Shown here: piece after piece, positions 10,491 through 22,831 of the stretch
Layout: the number at the start of each line of letters is the position of its first letter
Position numbering within the stretch: the stretch's first letter is position 1
Assembly: GCA_032622095.1 (NCBI GenBank)
Contig: CP136063.1
Span: 142,201,450-142,265,449 of the forward strand
From: Siphonodentalium dalli
Lineage: Eukaryota; Mollusca; Scaphopoda; Gadilida; Siphonodentaliidae
Reading direction: 5' to 3'
Length of the DNA: 64,000 nucleotides
Translations under genes and position numbers: made by a program
The notes under the pieces: generated by a model
What the model was told of the DNA's origin: nothing
What the model saw: the letters and a program-made list of their open reading frames with translations, nothing else
Databases searched by the model: none

Positions 10491-11713
10491 CTAGACGTAT
10501 TATGGACTTGATCGTGTGTGTGAACCTGATAAGTTAGTATGCGGGTGCTATATCTCACAGGGGACTTTGGCGCTCTACTCACTTAGCCGAACATATCATG
10601 AATATCGACCGTTCAGCTCCATAGACACTATCGTCTGAACTACGCTCATTTTCAATCTTACTTCTAGATTTGGGATCTTTCAGTGACCACCTAACACCAT
10701 AGGATTTCATTTAATAACGTATCAGCATTTCATTGGTGTCTAGGCGTCATGTATGTAGTCCATTTTTTATCATATTTGTCACAGCACCGACTTTGAACCA
10801 AGAATATTTTCCTATTCTATGTTATCACTCGGGTCGAGTGTTTAACATCACTTGGCAGGCGTGATTCTAATTCTAATCCGATTTAGCGATCTCCGATTCT
10901 CACCTTTGCGACATTTCACAATTATTGCCGCATGCCCATCGGTGCTTGAGCATACCAGGTGGCGGGTTATCACAGTTTTTGTAACTTTCTGCTAACCTAC
11001 GGTATGGGTTCCCTATACCACCACCTGACGAACGATATTAAACTAAGTTCCACATTTATTTTGAAACAATGCAGGCCGGTTCATTGCATCACAGATTGGC
11101 CGTATAATCAGACAGTGTTCCATTAGCGGTATTAGTTCCTCTCCTTGGTTGACCGTACACTTCAATTTCCAGTTACTTGGCTTGGTGTACCAGAGGCAGT
11201 CAATCTTTCCATCTTGGTCCCCTCCCTTATGTGTATGTTTTTTCTTTCCATGGACATGATTTCCAGTGCTCAATGGGGGGGGGGGGGGGTTAGTATCATA
11301 ACCGTGTTTTCCCCTCGGTGCCCCTTTTGCATGTATTGTGGGCCAGTCAACATCCTCTGGATGTCGTGCTAGTGCTGCTTCATCCTCTAAGGATGGGGGG
11401 GTAGGTTCCTTTATCCTATTAGGTACTTGAATGAATGAGTTATCTCCCTTGCCTATGACCAATGTTTATCCTGGACACCTTCACCCTGTGATCATTACTA
11501 GTAGGGCACATGAAGTACATGGTGTTTCCTTTTAGGAGGCTCAGTTGTTTTTGAGTTTATCTGAACTATTACATATGGGAAACAATGATCTATTTTTTGG
11601 CACATGTCTACCAAGAAATCTTTTTGGTACAGGATGCAGGTCTTTTCTGCTTCAGCAGGTGGGTTTCATGGACATAGTCGGATTATCTGCCTCGTGGCCT
11701 CCTCCTCTTCAAG

Positions 11714-11815
11714 AATTCTAATTATAACCATTAGTTTCAGTGTCCAAGATATATTTGACGGAGATATAATATTTTTTTACCCAAAATATGTATCTCCTAT
11801 AATAAATATCTTGGA
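11714..11815. repeat. Internal complementary region, DIRS-like copy 1
   Basis: The complement of the first ~60 bases of the element is fused to the complement of its last ~60 bases. The junction predicts ends at 7203 and 12122. A 9-base CCGGTATCT difference to the right tip shows later change. Confidence 0.8.
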
Positions 11816-11884
11816 CACTTGGCCCTCCCGGTTGGGATCAACATTCCCGCCCCGCGCACTCGGTCAAACGCATCAAATACACAG

Positions 11885-12122
11885 GAGGAAGAAATTAAAA
11901 TGAATGAGGCTTACCGTTCAATCGCTTTTATAGCGAAAGGACTCGCACGATTGGTCCAAAGATATAATCGCCATTAATTGGCATTTGACAAGTGCGCATA
12001 CTCGAGGTATTGCGTACCGATTTTTAAAATGACTTCTTCTAGAATCTATAATCATTAGTTTCAGTGTCCAAGATATTTATTATAGGAGATACCGGTACAT
12101 ATTTTGGGTAAAAAAATATTAT
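11885..12122 (-). repeat. Right inverted terminal repeat, DIRS-like copy 1
   Basis: Reverse complement of 7203-7425, with a different outermost tip (ATTATAGGAGATACCGGTAC then ATTTTGGGTAAAAAAATAT). Unequal tips are usual for DIRS-type repeats. Confidence 0.8.
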
Positions 12123-12667
12123 TTCTAACAATGTTTTCATTTCATTTAAAAAGCCAAGAGAGATGTATTAAAATTTAGATTGAATGAAAAAAATTATTTT
12201 GTTGTTATAACTGGATGTCTGAAACCTGAATACATCTTTTAAAAACATTACTGTATGAACCTCAATGAAAATGCCAATTGCTAATACTTATCTGTCTATT
12301 TGGTGTTTCTTTCGACTCACATCTGCTCTGAAAATTCAGCCCAGTGGACAAACTTTTTTATCATTTTAGTTTTGTTTTTTAAGATCTCTATTGGAAGTAA
12401 CTTTCATTCTTACTTAGAAAATAATGACAATAATGTTTTTTTTTCTGCTGTAAATTTGGAAAAATAGCACCTGGCTGCCTGAACTCAATATAAAATAATT
12501 TTGATTCTCTGAATGTTCTGTATGCTTTATAATCTCCCTCAGTTTTTAGTTGAGCATGTGTATAATTGGCTTGGTTTAAAATTAGTTGTAGACAGTTTTT
12601 TTTATGTAATCTCGCTTCACTGTTATTTTTTCATTTCTCTGATCTGTAATTTGTTCGCATATTGTAG
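12123..12667. other. Non-coding intron sequence
   Basis: Nothing recognised apart from the pyrimidine-rich lead into the acceptor of the 42-bp CHID1 exon. Confidence 0.5.
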
Positions 12668-12709
12668 GTTGGATTAAAGATGTAGTCAAACAGAGGGAGA
12701 CAAAAATGA
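12668..12709 (+). CDS. CHID1: CHID1 internal micro-exon (42 bp)
   Basis: This 42-bp exon lies between cattgtag and ATGA|gtgagtg. It opens with GT, which completes the glycine begun by the G at 3288, and then reads WIKDVVKQRETKM. The closing A joins TC of the next exon to give isoleucine. The family has G-W-M-x-x-V-(R/K) followed by I-V-P-R-(I/L)-L-F at this place, so the small exon fills the gap between its neighbours exactly. It is too short for ORF finding. It was recognised because the frame, both splice sites and the protein alignment agree at once. It lies about 140 bp before the TTAA element that starts at 12849. Confidence 0.88.
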
Positions 12710-12848
12710 GTGAGTGCTCAAAGGGGAGAGTTTGGTTGATGCAGCTGACATTTTTCCCTACTGTATTTTCAAGTGGCAACTAAGAGTGATATTTCAAATA
12801 CATTGGGTATTCAAAACATTCTGTCATTTGACCATCATGAATGAGATG

Positions 12849-13971
12849 TTAACTCGTTTGGGATGTAATTATTTTGAGAAAACATTACTCACAGACAAGA
12901 TTGTTTACAGAAATGCTTACTTTCATATAATTTTATAGCAATTTATGCGTTTATTCAATGTTGGGTCAGACCATTTGCCATGGCAGAATTCTCTGCGTGA
13001 CAACATATACTATCTGGGTGATCATCCGAAGACTATAAATCTACTAGAAATTTTGGGTAGATACCATCAATTGCGACCGGTTGCCATAGCAACCTATTTT
13101 CGGAAATTTATGCATATGGGGGCTGTAATTTCGCTATATGACGATATGTTTGCGACATTTTGAATCAAATATAAATGATTTCCAAAGTTAAATGATCCAG
13201 GAATATTTGCCAACATCTAGAACTAGCCTTGCTCGAAAATTACCCATCACCGACAGAGGGCGCCATTCAAAATGGCCGCCGAACCCCCTTTTATAACGTT
13301 AAAATGCTTACTTTTATATCATTTTATAGCAATGTATGTGCTAATTTAATGCTGGGTCAGACCATTTGTCATGACAGAATTCTCCACGTGACAACTCATA
13401 ATATATGGGTGATCATCCGTGGTCTATAAATCTTCCAAACATTTTGGGTAGATACAACCAAATTGCGAGTGGTTGACATGGCAACCGATTTTCGGAAAAT
13501 TATGCATTTGGGGGCTGTAGTTTTGCTATACGAGATGTCTGCATGCGACATTTTGAATCAATGGTAATTAATTTTTTTTAAATAGGATCCAGGAATATAC
13601 TTAAATTTCTCTCGCTTCTTGTTCCTTCCGCTGAAGGGGTCAAGATTCACCTGCCATGGTGATTTCCAACCGAAAACTTGTTTACGCGTCTACATCTTAG
13701 GCTACTAGGCGCCGCCATTTTGGAACAATGACATCACAAATCACGGCACGCGACCCCCACGTGACGCCAAAATAGGTTACATCTTCCTGGACCCCTCACT
13801 GGGTGATCGGCCTATATTGAATACATGATACTATGCGCAAAACATTTTATTATAAAAGATTCAATCGCTGATAACAAGTGCATGAAGTGGGAAACGGATA
13901 TATCCATTTCCCGTCCTGTAGGTAATGTTTTGGGAAACGGATATATCCATTTCCCGTCCTAAATGAGTTAA
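12849..13971. mobile_element. piggyBac-style TTAA element with internal duplication
   Basis: TTAA at 12849-12852 is followed by CTCGTTTGGGATGTAAT. The right end reads CCCGTCCTAAATGAG before TTAA at 13968-13971, giving inverted ends CTC(G/A)TTT(G/A)GGA(T/C)G. Inside, about 260 bases (12945-13165) recur at about 13330-13565 with the shared core GGGTCAGACCATTTG and ATTTTGGGTAGATAC. No transposase is present. Confidence 0.72.
13889..13955. repeat. Near-perfect 24-bp palindrome, two copies
   Basis: GGGAAACGGATATATCCATT followed by TCCC is almost its own complement and occurs at 13889-13912 and 13932-13955, just inside the right end of the TTAA element. Confidence 0.85.
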
Positions 13972-14324
13972 GATATTTTTAGTTTTAACATAAACATGAA
14001 TCAAACAAACAAGCAGAAACAAATTAAATAGTCAGTGATCCATACAGTGTCAAAATATTGGAAAATTTAGCATTTTCACAAATTCCAACCAATCGGCATA
14101 TTAAACAATTCCATGCAATTAATTTCTATTGTGGAGCACTTGGCATTTCAAACTGTTGTGATTTAAACTCTGATTGTTTACATCTTTGGGTTGCTACTGT
14201 ATGATATGTTGCCTCTAACTTCCCTGTCTTTGATGATGCTACGTCCCTGCATTTGCTTCTAATGAGAAAATTTGGTATGACAACACACATCAGTAAAGCT
14301 CACATCTGTGGATCAATCTTTTGT

Positions 14325-14794
14325 TTAACCCTTTGAGTGCCAGGTCCGATTTTTGTATCAACCCATATACCCTGTGCCAATGCATTCTCTTATGTATGCG
14401 AGTCGACCATAGGTAGCCTCGCATATATAAGAGAATGCATTGTCCTAACAATTTTTCATCTTTTGTTATTATTTTTTACAATTTTTTACAATTTTAATAA
14501 TTTTTTCTTATTTGTTACAGGTATATTTAGTAGGTTTAGTGCCAGGGAATCTTATGTTTTTTATGGGCATCAAAATTATTACTATGAATACTTGGTGATA
14601 GTTTTGAGTTATAACATGCCCCTAAGGTGTTATCCAGTTTGTTTTTAAATTCGCTATAGCATGCTTAAGCATACCCGAACAAAATTCAACCCAAAAAAAT
14701 AAATTCTAAAAAAAATAAAATTATTTTTTATGGCCGATTTTACACACCGTAAATTAGGGCCGATGAGATCGGCCCGTGGCACTCAAAGGGTTAA
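14325..14794. mobile_element. TTAA element (CCCTTTGAGTGCCA family) with 66-bp hairpin
   Basis: TTAA followed by CCCTTTGAGTGCCAGGTCCG at the left, and CGGCCCGTGGCACTCAAAGGG followed by TTAA at the right. A hairpin near the left end (14377-14442) is shared with other elements of the window. The AT-rich middle has no gene. Its closest relative is at 23031-23280. Confidence 0.82.
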
Positions 14795-15702
14795 ATGATT
14801 GGAATCGACTAATTGGTCAATCAAGGCATGCGGTGCTAATACAATGCATAGGCTTGTTGTAATCATGGCAAACCATTTTACGGCTCATGCAACTGCTTAA
14901 AGATCTTTACAATTAATAAAGGTAAGTCACAGGACCTCTTAAGACAATATTATTAACTCATGGAATGGAAAATTTCCCCGAGTCAACAACATTTGGCTCA
15001 ATAGTGCAATGATGACATTTTGATAGTCTATGCACACACTGCATGAAGTATATTCAAAATGTCAACTGTATATGTTTTCATTTGGCCAAAGAAAACCATG
15101 AGTCCAAACATTTTCAAAACAAAGAATTGATACAAAAATATTTTTGTTAGACACATTGTACACAATATAACATTGTATTTCATACCAGTTAGTGTGAAGT
15201 ACTTGTATTCAATGGAATCACAACCATTGAATACATATTACTCAAGCCGAAAGTTATTAGTGTTCACACCACCAACAGATCATGAGAGATGACATAAATC
15301 CCTCAATAACTGCATGATGTTTTTATCATACTTAAGTTACAATGATGGTACATCATACATGTAGTAATGGTATCAGTATGTCACAGTCAAGGATTGGTTT
15401 ACCTGATAAAATGTGTGAAATATGTACAGATAATAACTCGCATCATAATAACAAATCTTTTATCGAACTTGTCAAACTGGATCTCGGGAAAATATCCTTG
15501 TGCTGTCCACAAGTCATTCGATAAAAGATTCTCAATTTAGCTGTGCATCAATTAATGTTCCGTGCTTTTTATGAAAAACATCATGGCTGCCAGCAGTATC
15601 TCACTCACGTCCTCCACCATCTTGTCATTGTCAGTTTGAGTTTAACTTTTACTGTCATTGATACCTTTATTGTTACTAAGTTGTATATATGTTAATCCAC
15701 AG

Positions 15703-15809
15703 TCCCAAGGATCTTGTTTGATGGTTGGTCAGCGAATGACTATCGAGTATTATTTGAAAGTGAAGATGAAATAGAAGATTGCATTGATACAATGGCAGCT
15801 TTTTTGAAG
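15703..15809 (+). CDS. CHID1: CHID1 internal exon (P-R-I-L-F-D-G-W strand and acidic helix)
   Basis: The acceptor is aatccacag and the donor is TTGAAG|gtatta. The exon carries TC plus 35 full codons. It reads PRILFDGWSANDYRVLFESE, then DEIEDCIDTMAAFLK. The first eight residues are the third barrel strand of the GH18 fold in CHID1, and the S-E-D-E-I-E run is a strongly conserved family signature that starts the following helix. The exon ends at phase 0 after a lysine. The next intron is by far the largest (25.9 kb) and holds two of the three DIRS-like elements. Confidence 0.93.
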
Positions 15810-16526
15810 GTATTATTAATTTTAGGAATATGATGTGGAACATTCTTGGCATATAATATCAGGGCACAAATCATTATTGATTTTGCTTAAAGAGTCTGGG
15901 TTATGATTCCAACTCATGCACACTAGCGTTATGATCTCAATGAATGCACACTAGTGTTATGTTCCCAACACATGCACATTTGAAGATAAAATGCATCCAG
16001 TTATACACACAAGAGGGGTGCACTGAAAGGGAGAGGGGCACCAAAATTGATACACAATATTTTTAGCGCCAATTTCCACCAAATTGATACACGTTCTTAT
16101 CCATGATACGAGGAGTCTAATCATGTGATTTAAGGACGCCATATTGGTGCTGTTTGTGTGAGAGATGGCGAGGGGAAGGGTGGGCACCAAATTCGATAAA
16201 AAACTGTTTAGTCACCATTAGCACCCAACTTATAAATATCAGGAGTGTAATTGCGTGGTCTAAGGATGTCACAAAAGTGGGGCCATTCGAGTCAGTGGTG
16301 CAAAGAGGTGAGAGGGACACAAAAAATTATAACAATATATTTAGCGCCAATTTCCACCAGATTGATACATATTCTTCTCCGTGATACAAGGAATCTAATC
16401 ATGTGGTTTAGATGCACCAAATTGGTGCCTTTTGGGTGAGAGATATGGGGACCTTAAATTTGTATACTCACCAATTTTCACCAATTTTATATATATGCAT
16501 CTCCATAATGAGTCTAAGTATGTGGT

Positions 16527-17544
16527 TTAACCCTTTGAACCCTGGCTCCCCACAACGATCGACTCCCTGACCCTGGGCTCCCGGGGGGTATTTTCACTTA
16601 TTGTAGACTGTGTTCAGGCGTATGGTGCTGTATTGTATGCATACTCTTCTACCATATTGTTTACACCATTGGAAAGATTATTTAATTTTGAATTCAACAC
16701 ATCACAATCTATATCAATATCTTAAATCCAGAAAAAGTTATAAAAAATTGAAAACTTATTAGATTTATTATAGAAACTGCCAAAAAATGTTACGTAACGT
16801 CACAATCCCAACGTAAATACATGACGTCATATGGGCTTTAGCCAAAACAAACTCTGGGTGTTCTCTGAATACCCCACCAATAACTAAAATGTGCGGCATT
16901 GTGCAGTCTATTGGCTTATGCCATCTTAAAGACAAGATTCTCAACTTTTTTCTCGTGTAAATCTATATAGCGTGTACCTTTGCGCAAAAAAATTATTATT
17001 TAATGAACTCAGAAGTTTATTCTTGAACAAAACTCGTATGCCATGTGTTTACATCCGACAATCGTTAGCGCGAATTATATAATTTAGCGGGAATTTCTTC
17101 ACACACATTGGGAGTTAAATACCACAAGAATACGTCACTAAAGTTTCTATCTATAAATATATATTTTATGATCTCTTATGAGCCATATAAGGCGATATGA
17201 CCTAACGCGAAATGAGAGGTCGCGAGAAGCAATATGGCGGCGTCGTAATTGCAGAAATGTGATGAAATGGAGACTGTATCCGGTTTTTAATCGGCTTATA
17301 CTTGGTTATGCCAAACACAACCTCGATAATTTTTGGACAGCTAAAACAGTTATAATTTGAATTTTATGCAACACAATTTTATTTTTCTCAACATTGAGTA
17401 TTTATCGAAATATAAAAAATAAAGTGCAACACTGCGACGCCGACGGTAGAACGAGATTACGTCATGGCCGGAGAACCGGCCAGTCGCGTATATATGCAAT
17501 TACGTTCTGACCATAATACCGGCCAGCCGGGTTCAAAAGGTTAA
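16527..17544. mobile_element. TTAA element (CCCTTTGAACCC family), about 1 kb
   Basis: TTAA then CCCTTTGAACCCTGGCTCCC at the left; CCGGGTTCAAAAGG then TTAA at the right. It lies inside a satellite array, whose unit resumes right after it, so the insertion is clear. No transposase ORF. Ends resemble 55651-56401. Confidence 0.78.
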
Positions 17545-18902
17545 TGGTGACAAAGTGGCACTGCTTGAGTCCGAAATAGGGACGGGAGGGTCACCAAAAC
17601 TGATAACAAATATTTTTAGTACCAATTACCATCAAATTCATACACGTTCTTCTCAAACTGTATGAGGAATCAAATCGTACTGTCTGTCTGTCTTTCTGAC
17701 TCTGTATGTGTTCTATATATAACTTCAAGGGGTACAATCGAGATGGCACCAAGGCGGTCTAAGAGGGGTAACTTTTTACGAGGAAGATAATGGTGCGGGT
17801 TAAAATTTTCTAAAGTGACGCTGTTGGTGTCAGGGGAAGAAAAGGGGGAAGGGCGGCAAAATAAAAAAAATATGGTGAAATAGTTTTGTCGCCGATTTCC
17901 ACCAATCGCATACATAATCACCTCCGCAATATGGCGCTGTTCGAGTCAGCGTTGCAGGGGGGGTCATCGACAATTGATTTAATAAACTATTTTTAGCGCA
18001 GATTTCGACCAAATTGATATATATTCTTCTCCATGATACGAGGAATATAATCGTGTGATTTAAAGACGCCAAATTGCCGTTTGGGTGAGAGATGGGGGGT
18101 TCATAACTATGATAAGAATTTGTTTAGTTGCTGATTACCACCAAACCTATATATAATCATCTCCAGTATATCATGCATCCATGAGTCTAATGGACGTGGT
18201 ATAAATATGTCAAAAGTGGCGCCGTTAATTTCATGGATGAGGGCAGTTGCACCAAAGCTGATACAAATATATTTAGCACTAACTTCCACCAAATTCATAC
18301 ACGTTCTTCTCTAATGATATGATGAATTAAATCACATTTGGTGTCGTTTGGGTCATGGATGGCGAGAGGATATGCACTATCATTGATAAGATTGCTATTC
18401 GCAGATATCCACCTATAAGTTATATATAGTCACCAGGACATCTCCATATCGTTTTAAGGAATGTTTTAAGAGGTATTTGGCGTTCAAATTTCACAATCTC
18501 AATAAATGGTGACCCAATTAAGTGACTTGAACAATTATATCTTCTCAACTGTCATATTTATATGGGAATAGGAATCAGGGCATTTCACATAATGAGCTAG
18601 CAAAAAACAGATACATAGAGAAGCATTAAAAGTATATTTATCATTCTATTTAAGAGATACGTATATTCTTGCAAACTGAGAGACCTCGAACCGTCAGAGG
18701 ATTGCATATTAGAATGGCTCATGTATATGATATAACACAATTGAGCCTGTTCCATTCAATACAGTTTCCACCAAAAAAGTTACAATTTGTCAAGAGATAT
18801 GGAAATGTATCGAATGCCTGTTAAAAAATAGCGGTCACAGTGTGCAGTCAAATATATTTTCTTCTGATATAAAAGAAAACACAGTCAGTAGCACATGACT
18901 TT

Positions 18903-19103
18903 TCAGGATCCTCCAATACTGACATCTGACAAGGGTATATCTGCCCGATATAGCAGATTTTTTAGAACAGACTCATCGACTAACATAAACAACTCAAAAT
19001 CTTGCTCTGTGTCGGGCACATGTAGCTGATATACATGCGCAGCAACATTTCTTTTAAACTGAGAACATTTAGCCAATATATAGCACCATGAACAGAGCAG
19101 CAC
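18903..19103 (-). other. Unrecognised minus-strand ORF that looks protein-like
   Basis: The last 49 codons after a possible acceptor (aaatgttctcag) read F-K-R-N-V-A-A-H-V-Y-Q-L-H-V-P-D-T-E, then QDFELFMLVDESVLKNLLYR, then A-D-I-P-L-S-D-V-S-I-G-G-S before a stop. Residue balance and alternating hydrophobic pattern look like real protein rather than noise, unlike neighbouring ORFs. It could be a captured exon or the end of a transposon protein inside the satellite-bearing element. I do not recognise the family. Confidence 0.3.
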
Positions 19104-19560
19104 CTGGAAATTTCTTTAAAACATCTGTATTTTCATGGAGATATGATAGCCAGGTGTCCTCAAGATCTTTAGTCCAACCCACTAGATTGATTGATACATC
19201 TATATGTAAAACCCAATTGTCGTCTTTTATTTTTGCGAACTAATGTGTTTATGATGTTCATGTATCATGTTATAACGTCTGAAGTATACGCAGTTGTAAA
19301 TAAATAAATACTTCTTTATTGGTGGAATGGAGTAATTGCGATAAACAAAATGACAATCGACAAGGTGAGCCACTACTTATATTCCATGACTGTGTAAGAA
19401 TCATGTTTTGTGATGCTATTTGAATATACAATTTATGAGAACACGTATACACTTTGAGCAAGAGTATTCTCTATTCCCAACAAATATCCACAGCATGCAG
19501 AGGGTATCACATCACTTTAACCTGGGCAACGCCGCGTAACCCTGCTAGTTAATATATATT

Positions 19561-20550
19561 TATGTCTCTGCCTTCAAAGTATACATGTTATTTTGACTAA
19601 ATCGGTGTTGGAGACAAAGAGCCACAAATTATCCATCACCATTAAAATTTGACTGATTATAAGCTATTGTTTTATAATCCTTGGTCATAAAACACTGGCC
19701 ATCATGTATACATGGAATACAATGTCGCCATTAATACGCATTGTTACAAAAATGTGTACATTACCTCCATGACTCGAACAGACAATGAGGATTAACTGTA
19801 AAAAACTATTTTATCGTTACATTTTACATGTTTTATTTCTTGAGAAACGAATAGAACAGCTGGTTATAAACAAATTACTTATACCAGCCTCAATACAAAC
19901 TTTATAGCACATTGCATCTGACTATAAAATTTGGCAAGTGGCAACGTGAACCCCCCTGATTGTCTATAATGTTCATGAACCCAATACACAATTGAACTTT
20001 GTTATCAACAATATTTATGAACTTGATGCACAATAAATCTGTTGTCAGCAGCGTCCATGGATATGATACAAAATCAAACTTTGTTGGAACACAATATAAC
20101 ATTTTGGTATTTGTATGCATAGCAAGATACAGTAAAACAGGAATGGTTGGGATGGTGAGAGTGATACATGTCGTGGAATTGGTATATTAATATAGCACAC
20201 ACACTTACTATTTGCAGTATCACTTACTGAGAAAATTCCATTTACTTATTTAAAGAATAGTCTTCATTTCCAAATGTGACTGCATAAGTATGTACATCAC
20301 ACAGTTATTTATATAAGTTTGTGATCAGGACAAATGTGTTTACACTGTGTAGTCATATTAGAAAATCAAGATTATTTCCAATATTCACATCTCAGAGAAT
20401 GTCAATCTGAAAATGCATTTTAATTTGAACATATTATTGAAGATTGGAAGCTTATAGTGACCTTGCCTCAATGTCGCCTGTGTTTGTGAAATGTCTCCAC
20501 TCAAAATTCACAGTTGCCTTGTATGTTTCATATTTTATAGACACATTGCT
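19561..20550. other. Non-coding intron sequence
   Basis: AT-rich, with a short duplicated phrase (ATTGAACTTTGTTATCAACA / AATCTGTTGTCAGCAGC around 19980-20050). Nothing else recognised. Confidence 0.5.
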
Positions 20551-20758
20551 ATCTCCGTCAAAGTTATCTTGCCCACTGAACTATTATGGTATATTTCCCA
20601 ATTTAACTAGGAAGGGTTAACAAACCCCTGCGTTCAAAATGGTATGAAAATTCTATGGTACATTTTATCATGGTTCATGACCTGCTGTAATATCCGACCA
20701 CGTGATCTCTGATCCACCAAAACCAATTACCGGTCCAATATTGTCTTCTTTTTTTTAG
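20551..20758 (+). repeat. Left inverted terminal repeat, DIRS-like copy 3
   Basis: Matches the complement of 26077-26292 over about 200 bases, including the GGTTCATGACCTGCTGTAAT and CACGTGATCTCTGATCC tracts. Confidence 0.85.
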
Positions 20759-21453
20759 TTAACAGCTTGAAGGAGCATCTCCTACAATCGAAGCTAAGTG
20801 CATGTTGACAGTTTTTTGTATTATACAAAAGACAGTTTTGTTTTTGTATTATACAACAAAAAAACATTACTTCCTTTGATTAGACTCGCGATTTTATAGC
20901 ATTTTCATATTGTTTTAATATCGGCTTTGTCAGTTCAGATGACTCGTTTCATTTAAAAAAAAAAAAAATCCATATTTATAAACAGCCGATAAAACAGACT
21001 GAAGTCTAAGAAGATTTGTCACCGAAAGGCAGAATAAGAAATAAGATATGACTAAAGACGCTCATAGCAAGAATCTATTGCATACAGGTGCGATTTATTC
21101 TATGGTCTGGGCGAGTGCCACATGCTCCGGCCTCTACAATAACGGTATCACGAAATTAGGTGACTTACTTTTGGCTGTTTGATGGCTTTGTAGCTATTAT
21201 ATTTATTTAGACTATGACAATCGTAGTCTGTTGTACAACTGACAGAAGCAGTATTTAAATCTTGTGAAATAGGATTGTAATATCCCGAGTGTAAATTTGC
21301 ACTTGTTAAAATTTGTTCAACTTAATAATATTGTGTTAAAAATTGATTTCGTGCAAACCAAGGTTATTCGACAGTCACAATCGATTAGCTTATTGCCGTT
21401 AGTTGCCACAACCAAGGTGCTTATCAACATAATACAAAACAACAGGTGTATTT

Positions 21454-22260
21454 TTGATTGTTAGCAATTGTCAAAAAGACTTGACTGGTGTTGACAGTGC
21501 AATCACACTAAATACATTCTCAGGACAAGGACTGCTACACGATTTAAGACCAGGTACAGATGATCTCCTTCCCTATAGCTCCCCTAGAGATGCTTCCCCT
21601 CGTTTCGAGGGTCCCACCTTTGAGACCAGGACACTGACACTTGTTGATAGTGCTCCCCTCATTGGCTTTGCGACTCGGGGCGATAGTCACACCAAACAGG
21701 GAGCGGGAGGGACAACCCATCCAGCCACAATTGGTGGGCTTCCTGGACTATTGTACGGGACGCAAATTCGTACCCTCGGGTCATCCGTTGGCGGGTTGGC
21801 GTGCCCAGGTACGGCTGTGTGCTTCCCTGTCCAGCTGGGCTTGGAATGGGACTGCAGTTCCCAAGCATGTTTCCTCCTTGTTATCTGCCGCCACCTCCGT
21901 GGGCTTGGCAAACAGGTTGCTGGCCGCCTTCTGGCCAACAGCAGCTAGTAACTTTGGGTTTGAATCAAAATGCCAAAGAATTTGTTCCCCGACGCCATTC
22001 GAGCAGGAGGCATGCTTCGGAACCGGTACCTACTAACTTTCCATCGCCAGTTCGGTCGGTTGGATATCGGGATCCGGACGAGCTGTCGCTCCATTCCCGA
22101 GATGAAGAGGCTCTGGACATTCCTCAGGGGTCCCCAATTACCAGACATAACGAGGAAGCTTGTTGTTGAGCCTTTAGCTCCTAACAACCCATCACCAGTT
22201 ACGACGGATGGAGATCGGGATCAGGACGAGCTGTAGCTCCAGCCCGAGGTAAAAAGGCTT
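21454..22260 (+). pseudogene. Possible gag remnant of DIRS-like copy 3
   Basis: Overlapping open frames (164, 131, 122 and 88 codons) lie in the GC-rich block after the left repeat. About 130-150 bases recur in tandem: GATATCGGGATCCGGACGAG and GAAGAGGCTCTGGACATTCC, then diverged versions from about 22190. One frame contains Y-R-D-P-D-E-L-S-L-H-S-R-D-E-E-A, an acidic stretch of the type seen at the start of DIRS gag proteins. Frame changes show decay. Assignment rests on position and composition. Confidence 0.4.
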
Positions 22261-22831
22261 TGGACATTCCTTTGGGGTCACCCATACATGCGCTCACGAG
22301 GGAGCTGAGATAGTTGTTCGGGGTTTTCTCTGATGCAGCCAAACATCACCGTAGCTGAGTGTTTATGCCATCGGACTGCAAACTTGGCGACATGGGATCG
22401 ACCAAGCTGAGAGGTATTAAAAAGTTTAGTTATTCTAGGATTGTGCAGAGTTCAACTCCTTGCTTTATAAGTTGTTGCTTCTTTCAATGTGCCATCCAGC
22501 TCCTGCGATGTCATGGTCATTGCTGGAATAGAGTGTTACCTGTGTCGATAGTCTTCAGGAATATTCTTTGGATAATGGGTCAGTCATATCACTAAGGGCG
22601 GTAATGATACACTGGGTCACTATATGAATCACGACTGTTAATATTCCTGACTTTAATATTACCTATGGTTGACAAATACCCATATATAGGTATATAAAAA
22701 ACAAATCTTGTAAATATTGTACATGTGGGTTATATATTTTACGAGGGTGCATCCGTATATTTTTATCTGCAGGTTGCATTCAATACTACCTAAAATTCAG
22801 TTTCGTAGATAATAATAAATATATGAGTCCA

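Larger units (their letters stand above)
7203..12122 (+). mobile_element. DIRS-like retroelement, copy 1 (degenerate)
   Basis: The left end (7203-about 7425) and right end (about 11885-12122) are long inverted repeats sharing the TTGGACACTGAAACTAATGG box and the TATAAAAGCG region. At 11714-11815 lies an internal complementary region: the complement of the left tip (ending GACGGAGAT) runs directly into the complement of the right tip (TTTTTACCCAAAATATG...). This joined copy of both ends is the hallmark of DIRS-group elements, which use it to rejoin their ends through a circle. No reverse transcriptase, methyltransferase or tyrosine recombinase domain is recognisable, so the copy is non-autonomous or decayed. 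A hAT-like element sits inside at 8027-8685. Confidence 0.78.
16009..19550 (-). mobile_element. Satellite-bearing element (GCAGGGTTAC...TTGCCCAGGTTAAAG family), copy A
   Basis: Read on the minus strand it starts near 19550 with CTAGCAGGGTTACGCGGCGT and GCCCAGGTTAAAGTGATGTG. A short unique part follows, then many ~150-180-bp satellite units (16009-18480) with CGCCAATTTCCACCAAATTGATACACG and TCATGTGATTTAAGGACGCC cores. The opposite-strand copy at 48715-50460 has the same order. A TTAA element (16527-17544) interrupts the satellite. The superfamily is not recognised. Confidence 0.65.
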
